From contig RZYZ01000156.1 in NCBI GenBank assembly GCA_009930125.1, forward strand, positions 1-5,166: a stretch of 5,166 nt of DNA. Direction: 5' to 3'. Position numbers and translations under genes: made by a program. The notes beneath the pieces are model-generated. The model had not been told where the DNA came from, did not search any database, and saw only the letters and a list, made by a program, of their open reading frames with translations. The DNA comes from Clostridia bacterium. GTDB taxonomy: Bacteria; Bacillota; Clostridia; Clostridiales; Clostridiaceae. Below, piece after piece: positions 1 through 5,166 of this stretch. Each line of letters begins with the position of its first letter. The first letter of the stretch is position 1.

Positions 1-554
1 CTCTGCACTCTATGCACACCAGGCTCGGATTTCATCAGTGAATAGACGCCATGGCCTTTGACCATGAAGACCACTTCCTTGAATCCGCCGATGTCGGTCT
101 CATTCAGACTCATGATCTCCACTTTCCATCTTCTGCTCTCGGCATACTTCACATACATTCTATAGAGATTATAGGCAAAAAGAGCCGCTTCATCTCCCCC
201 TGCTCCGCCACGGATTTCAACGAATACGTTCTTGTCATCGTTGGGATCCTTGGGAAGAAGCATAATCTGAAGTTCAGACTCGATGCTTTCCAGCTGAGAC
301 TTGATGTTTCTTACATCTTCATTGATCATCTCTCTCATTTCCTGGTCATCTTCAGACTGGAGCATTTCCATATTGGCATCCAGCTCTTCCTGAAGACCTT
401 TGAATTCACGATACTTCATGACGATGGCTTCCAGGTCTGAATGCTCCTTCACGAGCTTCTGCCAGTTCTCCTGGTCCGCGATGACACTAGGATCACTTAT
501 ACGCATGGTAAGTTCTTCATACTTACCTTCTACAAAACTTAATCTATCTAACAT
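1..554 (-). CDS. prfA: Peptide chain release factor 1 (RF1), N-terminal 184 codons; 3' end beyond the window
   Basis: RF1 recognises UAA and UAG stop codons in the ribosomal A site and triggers peptide release. The visible part begins MLDRLSFVEGKYEEL, a typical RF1 start. It continues through the acidic, helical N-terminal domain (about residues 1-105) into the conserved segment RGGAGGDEAALFA (115-127), and ends at EPGVHRVQ (177-184). HRVQ favours RF1, since RF2 usually has HRLVR here. The codon-recognition tripeptide and the GGQ catalytic motif lie just past the left edge and cannot be checked. The ATG at 552-554 is chosen because AAGGAGAG lies 6 bases upstream and the protein aligns with the family from its first residue. 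It is the last visible gene of the tdk-DUF1385-prmC-prfA run, 48 bases after prmC. No frameshift is seen. Confidence 0.95.
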   Translation of the reverse strand, partial: MLDRLSFVEGKYEELTMRISDPSVIADQENWQKLVKEHSDLEAIVMKYREFKGLQEELDANMEMLQSEDDQEMREMINEDVRNIKSQLESIESELQIMLLPKDPNDDKNVFVEIRGGAGGDEAALFAYNLYRMYVKYAESRRWKVEIMSLNETDIGGFKEVVFMVKGHGVYSLMKSEPGVHRVQ

Positions 555-560
555 TACTTT

Positions 561-568
561 CTCTCCTT
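561..568 (-). promoter_or_regulatory. Ribosome binding site of prfA
   Basis: On the minus strand this reads AAGGAGAG, 6 bases before the ATG at 552-554. It is a near-consensus Shine-Dalgarno sequence and fixes the prfA start. It lies in the 48-base prmC-prfA gap, so prfA has its own strong initiation signal and need not depend on translation of prmC. Confidence 0.8.
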
Positions 569-602
569 TAATTCATATGATTTGAAAAATAACGTCAGTA
601 AG

Positions 603-1454
603 CTAAGTTTCCGGAATGAGCTCTCCCGAAACTACGCGATGATGACCTGAAAGATCTTTCAGGGTGATTATATTTTTAAATCCGTTTTCTTTTAACATTT
701 TTTCCACCTCTTGACTCTGGTCATATCCGATTTCAAAAATCAGCATCCCATTTTCCGTCAGATGTCTACCTGCATTCTTGGTGATTTCCTTATAGAAATC
801 CAGTCCATGAAGTCCTCCGTAAAGCGCGGTATGAGGCTCATATTCCTTTACGGAAACAGACAGCTCCTCCATATCCTTCCCGCTGATATAAGGAGGATTG
901 CTCACGATGAGATCATACTTTTCATCAATCTTCTCAAAGAGATCCGACTGAATGAAATTGACGCGATGAAACACGTCCATATGCTTCGCATTTTCCATGG
1001 AGACCGAAATGGCCTCTTTATTTATATCAGAAAGTGTAACATTTGTAAATTCCAAAATCCCGGCAATGGATAATCCGATGGCTCCGGAACCGCTGCATAG
1101 ATCAAGAATTTTCCGGTATTTCTTCTTTCTGATCACTTCCAGAGCTTTCTCCACAGCAATTTCCGTATCCGGCCTCGGAATCAGCGTATGGGCATTCACC
1201 TTGAATCGAAATCCCATGAATTCCTTGTATCCTATGATATAGGCAATGGGCATTCCCTTTTCTCTCTGAGAAAGTTTTGTACGATATTCCCGCTCCTCTT
1301 TCTCACTCAATTCTATCTCGCGGTGAGTCAGTAGAAACACTTCATCTTCGCTTAGCACTTCTTTCAGCAGCACTCTGCCATCCAGCGATGGCGTATCGGA
1401 AATCCCACTCAGTATTTCCTGTGCAAGTTTAACAGCTTCTCCGATTGTAAGCAT
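603..1454 (-). CDS. prmC: Release factor glutamine methyltransferase PrmC (HemK family)
   Basis: PrmC uses S-adenosylmethionine to N5-methylate the glutamine of the GGQ motif in release factors, which raises their peptide-release activity; it is cytoplasmic. The 283-residue protein matches the usual family length. Residues 1 to about 75 form the helical N-terminal substrate-binding domain, ending in the family segment PIAYIIGYKEFMG (69-81). IPRPDTE (92-98) follows. The Rossmann-fold methyltransferase domain then has the SAM-binding motif DLCSGSGAIG (118-127), an acidic loop at D143, and the catalytic NPPY (186-189) that binds the target glutamine. The C-terminal end carries RVVSG (273-277). 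The ATG is 1 base from the stop of the DUF1385 gene. The only nearby Shine-Dalgarno-like run, AGAGGGG, lies inside that upstream gene, so translational coupling is likely. The neighbouring prfA encodes its substrate. Confidence 0.96.
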   Translation of the reverse strand: MLTIGEAVKLAQEILSGISDTPSLDGRVLLKEVLSEDEVFLLTHREIELSEKEEREYRTKLSQREKGMPIAYIIGYKEFMGFRFKVNAHTLIPRPDTEIAVEKALEVIRKKKYRKILDLCSGSGAIGLSIAGILEFTNVTLSDINKEAISVSMENAKHMDVFHRVNFIQSDLFEKIDEKYDLIVSNPPYISGKDMEELSVSVKEYEPHTALYGGLHGLDFYKEITKNAGRHLTENGMLIFEIGYDQSQEVEKMLKENGFKNIITLKDLSGHHRVVSGELIPET

Positions 1455-1455
1455 G

Positions 1456-2355
1456 CTAGACCAGCCCCTCTGCTTCCTTCAACGCTCTGATGGATACTTC
1501 CAGCATATCATCCAGAGGTTCCTTCGTCGTCAGCCTCTGAAGCATCATACCAGGATAAGCGACAATCTTCTGGATGGGACCTTTTGTTCTTCCCAGCCAT
1601 CTCAGAATTTCATAGGTGATCCCTGAAATCAGAGGCAGAAGAAGAATTCTTGTCACAATTCTCATGAGCGGATTGGTCCATCCTGTGAAGCTGAAGACGA
1701 TGATACTTACCGCCATGACCAGAAACATGAAGTTCGTGCCGCATCTTTCGTGGAATCTTGTGCAGCTTCTGGCATTTTCCACCGTCAGATCCAGCTCGTT
1801 CTCATAGCAGATGATGACTTTGTGCTCTGCACCGTGATACTGGAAGACTCTGTAGATATCCTTCATCTTGCTGATTCCATAGAGATAACCCAGAAAAATA
1901 CTTAAGCGGATCACCGCTTCTATGGCGTTCAGACCGAGATGCGGTAGGTCGTAGTTTCTCAGAAGTCCTGTGATCAGCGTCGGAACGACGAAAAACAGCA
2001 GGATGCTGAGACTCAGGCTGAAGATCATGGTAATGGTCTCTATGATCTTTTCCCCTTTTTCACCGAACTTATCCTTCAGGAACTTATCGAATCTGGATGG
2101 CTCCTCATCTTCTCCGAATATGGAGGCAGACCAGTTGAGGCTCTTGATTCCGATTTTCATGGAGTCAATCAGGGCAACGGCTCCTCTGACCAGCGGCCAG
2201 CTCAGCACTTTATGTTTCTTGGAAAGTGGAATGGAATGGTCATGATTGACCACAATATTCCCTTCCGGATTTCTTACAGCAGTGGCAATGCCGTTTTGGC
2301 CTCTCATCATGACGCCTTCAATAACGGCTTGTCCTCCTACAGTTGTATTTCTCAT
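1456..2355 (-). CDS. DUF1385 (YqhQ-like) membrane protein of unknown function
   Basis: A 299-residue protein of the DUF1385 family (Pfam PF07136; COG3872, described as a predicted metal-dependent enzyme; YqhQ in Bacillus subtilis). Family marks are GGQAVIEGVMMRG (7-19) near the N terminus, FQYHGAEHK (171-179) followed by C184-Y-E, HERCGTNF (202-209) and PGMMLQRLTTKEP (268-280). Hydrophobic stretches at about 108-133, 145-163, 207-225 and 233-250 suggest four membrane segments, with a soluble N-terminal region of about 100 residues and a short soluble tail. The conserved His, Glu and Cys residues beside the membrane segments would suit metal binding, but this is inference and no reaction is established. 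The ATG is 15 bases after the tdk stop; GGTGA lies 4 bases and AAGGA 12 bases upstream. Family identity is sure, function is not. Confidence 0.93.
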   Translation of the reverse strand: MRNTTVGGQAVIEGVMMRGQNGIATAVRNPEGNIVVNHDHSIPLSKKHKVLSWPLVRGAVALIDSMKIGIKSLNWSASIFGEDEEPSRFDKFLKDKFGEKGEKIIETITMIFSLSLSILLFFVVPTLITGLLRNYDLPHLGLNAIEAVIRLSIFLGYLYGISKMKDIYRVFQYHGAEHKVIICYENELDLTVENARSCTRFHERCGTNFMFLVMAVSIIVFSFTGWTNPLMRIVTRILLLPLISGITYEILRWLGRTKGPIQKIVAYPGMMLQRLTTKEPLDDMLEVSIRALKEAEGLV

Positions 2356-2370
2356 TTATTCACCAAATCC

Positions 2371-2979
2371 TTATTTCGTTTTATTCTTTTCGCTTGCTTT
2401 CTTTCTGTACTTGAAGTAGCAGTCTGCGCACAAGGACTGATATTCCACATCACCGACCATATCAATGGCCACCTGTTCTCCTTCGAAAACAAACTCCCCG
2501 TTGATTTTTCTTCCATTCAGGAGCGCTTTCTTTCCGCAGGTGCAGATGGTTTTCAGCTCTTCTATGCTGTGTGCCAGAAGAAGCAGTCTCTCACTGCCCT
2601 CAAAGCCGTTCATGAGAAAGTCTGTCCTTAAACCGTAGCATATCACAGGCACCTTAAGAATAACTGCAACTTTGAGAAGCTCATCGATGTGCTTTGCCCG
2701 CAGAAACTGCGCTTCATCCACAAGAATACAGTTGATCTTGCCTTCACTCTGAATCCATTTTTCAGTCACCTCATAAAGATTGTCTTCATTCTGCACCGCA
2801 AAATCAGCTGTTCTGACCACACCCAGTCTGGAAACAAGCTGGTTCCCGCCTTTTGCATCGATCTGAGGTTTGAAGATCTTGACTTTCATTCCTCTTTCCT
2901 CATAATTATAGGCAACCTGCATAAGGTTGGTGGACTTTCCTGAATTCATTGCGCCATACCTGAAATAAAGTTTACTCAT
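2371..2979 (-). CDS. tdk: Thymidine kinase (type II, Escherichia coli-like subgroup)
   Basis: Phosphorylates thymidine to dTMP with ATP, the first step of thymidine salvage, in the cytoplasm. The 202-residue protein has the P-loop GAMNSGKST (9-17), then NYEERGMKVKIFKPQID (25-41). The Walker B region is ILVDEAQF (85-92), where E89 is the expected catalytic base. GLRTDF (116-121) and ELKTIC (141-146) follow. Four cysteines, C146, C148, C184 and C187, form the structural zinc site. LYFRYGAMNSGKST resembles the E. coli enzyme more than the Bacillus type, whose P-loop reads GPMFSGKSEE. The last 10 residues are a lysine-rich tail. The ATG has AGGAG 9 bases upstream and a promoter just before it. 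It is the first gene of the minus-strand operon, 15 bases ahead of the DUF1385 gene. Confidence 0.96.
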   Translation of the reverse strand: MSKLYFRYGAMNSGKSTNLMQVAYNYEERGMKVKIFKPQIDAKGGNQLVSRLGVVRTADFAVQNEDNLYEVTEKWIQSEGKINCILVDEAQFLRAKHIDELLKVAVILKVPVICYGLRTDFLMNGFEGSERLLLLAHSIEELKTICTCGKKALLNGRKINGEFVFEGEQVAIDMVGDVEYQSLCADCYFKYRKKASEKNKTK

Positions 2980-2988
2980 TATAAAATT

Positions 2989-2993
2989 CTCCT
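2989..2993 (-). promoter_or_regulatory. Ribosome binding site of tdk
   Basis: Minus-strand AGGAG, 9 bases upstream of the tdk ATG at 2977-2979. It supports that start; there is no in-frame alternative with a comparable signal. Confidence 0.8.
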
Positions 2994-3013
2994 AACTTCT
3001 TAATACCCAATAT

Positions 3014-3042
3014 ATTATAACACCTCCGCTCTTCTTAATCTA
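3014..3042 (-). promoter_or_regulatory. Predicted sigma-A promoter of the tdk-DUF1385-prmC-prfA operon
   Basis: On the minus strand a perfect -10 box TATAAT (3019-3014) is preceded by an extended -10 TG at 3022-3021. A weak -35-like TAGATT sits at 3042-3037, 17 bases upstream. The expected transcript start is near 3007, giving a leader of about 28 bases. The extended -10 probably compensates for the poor -35. It is the only strong promoter-like sequence I found for the four genes. Confidence 0.7.
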
Positions 3043-3050
3043 TATTATTG

Positions 3051-3079
3051 TTGACTCCGTAAATTCTTAGTGTTAGAAT
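3051..3079 (+). promoter_or_regulatory. Predicted sigma-A promoter of rpmE
   Basis: The -35 box TTGACT (3051-3056) and -10 box TAGAAT (3074-3079) are separated by 17 bases, with an extended -10 TG at 3071-3072. The AT-rich stretch upstream (about 3036-3050) could help as an UP element, but it also holds the -35 of the divergent tdk promoter. The expected start is near 3086, giving a leader of about 31 bases. That leaves little room for a structured L31-binding leader. Confidence 0.78.
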
Positions 3080-3104
3080 TGAATAGTTAAAAAATGATGA
3101 AATT

Positions 3105-3110
3105 GAGGTG
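3105..3110 (+). promoter_or_regulatory. Ribosome binding site of rpmE
   Basis: GAGGTG lies 6 bases before the ATG at 3117-3119, a good Shine-Dalgarno match at normal spacing that supports the chosen start. Confidence 0.75.
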
Positions 3111-3116
3111 AATTAA

Positions 3117-3338
3117 ATGAAAGAAGGCATACATCCAAATTACAACTCTGAAGCTGTTGTTAAGTGTGCATGTGGAAACACATTCGTTACTGGTTCTGTA
3201 AAGGACGAACTTAAGGTTGAAATATGCTCTAAGTGCCATCCATTCTTCACAGGTAAGCAGAAGATTGTTGATGTTGGCGGAAGAGTTGATCGTTTCAATA
3301 AGAAGTTCAACATTACTCCTGCAAACGAAGAAGAATAG
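3117..3338 (+). CDS. rpmE: 50S ribosomal protein L31, zinc-binding (type A, C+) form
   Basis: L31 (bL31) is a small large-subunit protein that helps bridge the two ribosomal subunits. The 73-residue product begins MKEGIHPNYN and has zinc-ligand cysteines at C17 and C19 (KCACGNTF) and C37 and C40 (ICSKCHPFFTGKQK). The family block DVGGRVDRF (52-60) and an acidic EEE tail follow. Four cysteines mark the zinc-containing C+ form, as opposed to the cysteine-less form induced under zinc shortage. Length is normal. The gene stands alone: its own promoter and ribosome binding site lie upstream and a strong terminator begins 16 bases after the stop. It is divergent from tdk and convergent with the ABC-F gene. 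Its codons lean to those typical of highly expressed genes. Confidence 0.97.
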   Translation: MKEGIHPNYNSEAVVKCACGNTFVTGSVKDELKVEICSKCHPFFTGKQKIVDVGGRVDRFNKKFNITPANEEE

Positions 3339-3353
3339 GATCTTCATTTAATT

Positions 3354-3377
3354 AAGGATCAGTACTGGTCCTTTTTT
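3354..3377 (+). terminator. Rho-independent terminator of rpmE
   Basis: AAGGATCA (3354-3361) pairs with TGGTCCTT (3366-3373) around a GTAC loop. The stem is 8 bp with one G-U pair and runs directly into a T tract (3372-3377, then A and TTTT). Read on the minus strand, the downstream side has only a broken T run, so it points to rpmE rather than to the ABC-F gene. Confidence 0.88.
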
Positions 3378-3391
3378 ATTTTGCACAAATC

Positions 3392-3433
3392 AGGGAGAAA
3401 GCGATGCAATGACGCATAGCTTTCTCCCTTTTT
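3392..3433 (+). terminator. Second, larger hairpin with a plus-strand T tract in the convergent gap
   Basis: AGGGAGAAAGC (3392-3402) pairs perfectly with GCTTTCTCCCT (3419-3429), an 11 bp stem. Across a G-A mismatch, ATGC (3404-3407) and GCAT (3414-3417) add 4 bp with a loop of AATGAC. TTTTT (3429-3433) follows on the plus strand. On the minus strand the hairpin starts 10 bases after the ABC-F stop, the right place for that gene's terminator, but the sequence after it is TGATTTGTGC, a poor T tract. It may serve both directions, more strongly for plus-strand transcripts. Confidence 0.75.
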
Positions 3434-3439
3434 CTGTAT

Positions 3440-5166
3440 TCAGAGAAGTCCCAGCTCTTCAGCAAGTTCATTCAGGTAGGTCCATCTCTCCATGGCCTCT
3501 TCCAGCTCTTCTTCGATGGCGTTCTTCTTTTCCATCAGCTCATTGAGCTTTTCGAAATCCGTGGCGAATTTCTCAATTTCCTCATCTGTTTTTTCCAGTT
3601 TCTCTTCCAGGTCTGCGATTCTCTGGTCAATTCCCTCAAATTCCCTTTGCTCCTTGTAGGAGAATTTTTTCGGTTTCCCCTGTTCCCGGGTTCTTTTCGG
3701 TGCTGCCTTCACCTTTTTCTCTTCTTCCACTTTCTCGTCCTGTCTCTTTATTTCTTCATAGTCAGAATAGTTGCCAAAGAGAATCTCAATCCTTGCATCC
3801 CCTTCAAAACTGAAGATCTTTTCCGCAACGCGATCCAGAAAGTAGCGGTCATGGGAGACCGTGATCACGGCGCCCGGGAATCCTTCCAGATAATCTTCAA
3901 GAACAGACAGCGTGGCGATGTCCAGATCGTTGGTCGGTTCATCCAGAAGTATCACATTGGGTTTCTCCATAAGAATCCTTAAAAGCATGAGTCTTCTTTT
4001 CTCTCCACCTGAAAGCCGGCTGATGGGGGTCCACTGCTCATCAGGAGGAAAGAGAAATGTTTCCAGCATCTGGGACGCTGTGACCTTCCCGTCAACAGTA
4101 TCGATGATTTCCGCCGCTTCTTTGATGTATTCTATGACCCTCATCTCTTCGTTCAGTATCGTGTATTCCTGTGAAAGGTAGGCGATCTTCACGGTCTCAC
4201 CGATATCTATGACGCCCTGATCCGGCTCCACCAGCCCTGCGATCATTTTCAGAAACGTGGATTTTCCGATGCCGTTCTCCCCTACGATCCCGATGCGGTC
4301 ATCTTTCAGAACATTGTAGCTGAAATCCTTCAGAAGCACCTGATCCCCGTAGGATTTGGAAATGGAGGAGATCTCAATGATCTTTTTTCCTAATCTGCTG
4401 GATACGGTTCTGATTTCCACATCGGATCCTTCCACATAGGATTCCTGATTCTTCAGCTCCTCAAACCGGTCGATTCGCGCTTTCTGCTTCGTGGTTCTAG
4501 CTTTCGCCCCTTTTCGGATCCAGGCCAGTTCACTCTCCAGAAGTTTTTTTCTTTTCCGGTCCGCCACTTCCTGAAGTTCTTCTCTCATGGCTTTCATTTC
4601 CAGAAACCTGGAATAATTCACAGGATAGCTGTAGACACTGCCACGGTCGATCTCCAGGATGCGGTTGGTCACTCTTTCCAGGAAGTACCTGTCATGGGTC
4701 ACCATGAGAAGCGCTCCCCTTCTGTCCTTCAGATACCCTTCCAGCCAGGCGACGGTATCATTGTCAATGTGATTGGTCGGTTCATCCAGTATCAGCAGGT
4801 CACAGGGGGTGATCAGAGCAGTGGCCATGGCCACTCTTTTCTTCTGACCGCCGGAGAGCTCTCCGATCTTTTTCCCGAAATCCGTGATGCCCAGTTTCGT
4901 GAGGATGATTTTGGCTTCGGATTCCATGGACCAGGTATCCAGGGCATCCATTTTTCCCGTGAGGCTGATCAGCCTCTTCTCTGCAGCTTTATCCTGCGGA
5001 TCCAGAACGGTCTTCTGCAGGGCCTCCTCATAGGCTCTGATGGTTCTGAGCTCCTCGATGTCCCCGCTGAAGACCTGATCAAGAACCGTAAATTCTTCAT
5101 TGAAATCCGGTTCCTGAGACAGGTACATGATCCTGGCCTTTCCAACCCTCTGCACGAAGCCCGTAT
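3440..5166 (-). CDS. uup: ABC-F family ATPase, Uup type, 5' end beyond the window
   Basis: A duplicated ATP-binding cassette protein without membrane segments. ABC-F proteins act at the ribosomal E site; Uup is linked to ribosome function and to limiting transposon excision. About 574 codons are visible. Counting from the GTG at 5153-5155, the first cassette shows LSGGQ (100-104), LILDEPTNHID (121-131) and switch H154. A helical linker (about 180-240) contains ARTTKQKARIDRFEEL. The second cassette has P-loop GENGIGKST (292-300), LSGGE (381-385), ILLDEPTNDLD (402-412) and H435. The last 85 residues are a charged coiled coil with KFSYKEQREFEGI (497-509), matching the Uup C-terminal domain. The first P-loop is missing only because it lies past the edge. 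The frame stays open to 5166 (TGFVQRVGKARI), so the GTG is internal. The gene converges on rpmE. Family sure, subfamily likely. Confidence 0.93.
   Translation of the reverse strand, partial: TGFVQRVGKARIMYLSQEPDFNEEFTVLDQVFSGDIEELRTIRAYEEALQKTVLDPQDKAAEKRLISLTGKMDALDTWSMESEAKIILTKLGITDFGKKIGELSGGQKKRVAMATALITPCDLLILDEPTNHIDNDTVAWLEGYLKDRRGALLMVTHDRYFLERVTNRILEIDRGSVYSYPVNYSRFLEMKAMREELQEVADRKRKKLLESELAWIRKGAKARTTKQKARIDRFEELKNQESYVEGSDVEIRTVSSRLGKKIIEISSISKSYGDQVLLKDFSYNVLKDDRIGIVGENGIGKSTFLKMIAGLVEPDQGVIDIGETVKIAYLSQEYTILNEEMRVIEYIKEAAEIIDTVDGKVTASQMLETFLFPPDEQWTPISRLSGGEKRRLMLLRILMEKPNVILLDEPTNDLDIATLSVLEDYLEGFPGAVITVSHDRYFLDRVAEKIFSFEGDARIEILFGNYSDYEEIKRQDEKVEEEKKVKAAPKRTREQGKPKKFSYKEQREFEGIDQRIADLEEKLEKTDEEIEKFATDFEKLNELMEKKNAIEEELEEAMERWTYLNELAEELGLL

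Noticed and set aside
51..440. Open plus-strand frame of 129 codons near the left edge
   Set aside because: It lies opposite prfA, whose minus-strand frame gives a clear RF1 protein. The plus-strand product resembles no family I know and lacks a good ribosome binding site.
572..585. Imperfect palindrome around CATATG in the prmC-prfA gap
   Set aside because: It is short, AT-rich and has a mismatch; chance is a sufficient explanation.
555..602. Separate promoter for prfA in the prmC-prfA gap
   Set aside because: Only weak boxes are visible on the minus strand (CTGACG and TATGAA, 15 bases apart), too poor in match and spacing to call.
2212..2631. Open plus-strand frame of 139 codons across the tdk-DUF1385 junction
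   Set aside because: It is antisense to two well-supported genes, has low-complexity composition and shows no recognisable domain.
3080..3116. Structured L31-binding ribosomal leader upstream of rpmE
   Set aside because: The predicted leader is only about 31 bases and I see no stable hairpin in it. It would need an earlier transcript start than the strong promoter suggests.
3087..3347. Minus-strand frame opposite rpmE
   Set aside because: It is a shadow of rpmE, which has a clear L31 sequence, promoter, ribosome binding site and terminator.
5153..5155. GTG as the real start of the ABC-F gene
   Set aside because: The frame stays open to the window edge, and the residues before and after it (TGFVQRVGKARIMYLSQEP) fit the middle of the first cassette. 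The first P-loop must lie upstream.
3440..5166. Antibiotic-resistance ABC-F protein (Msr/Vga/Lsa-like)
   Set aside because: The linker with ARTTKQKARIDRF and the C-terminal coiled coil with KFSYKEQREFE match Uup-type housekeeping proteins, and the surroundings are core genes.

Overview
This 5.2 kb window looks like a core chromosomal segment of a low-to-mid GC Gram-positive bacterium, most likely a Clostridia-type Firmicute. Three things point there: the cluster of thymidine kinase, a DUF1385/YqhQ protein, prmC and prfA; strong AGGAG-type ribosome binding sites; and sigma-A promoters with extended -10 elements. The sequence does not allow a genus call.

From right to left, the minus strand first holds an Uup-type ABC-F ATPase (3440 to the right edge, 5' end cut off). 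A short convergent gap with two hairpins follows (3339-3439). Next is rpmE, ribosomal protein L31, alone on the plus strand (3117-3338). A 137-base divergent gap (2980-3116) carries back-to-back promoters. From there a four-gene minus-strand operon runs tdk (2371-2979), DUF1385/yqhQ-like (1456-2355), prmC (603-1454) and prfA (554 to the left edge, 3' end cut off). Operon gaps are 15, 1 and 48 bases.

The theme is translation. PrfA (RF1) ends protein synthesis at UAA/UAG, PrmC methylates the GGQ glutamine of release factors, L31 is a large-subunit protein, and Uup-type ABC-F proteins act on the ribosome. Thymidine kinase salvages thymidine for DNA synthesis, and the DUF1385 protein is a conserved membrane protein of unknown function. 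Gene space is almost fully used: no stretch over 300 bases lacks a gene, and I see no mobile element, CRISPR array, tRNA or rRNA. I did not find a convincing new system. The points most worth following are the DUF1385 protein's place in a translation-termination operon, the divergent orientation of rpmE, and the one-sided terminators between rpmE and the ABC-F gene.
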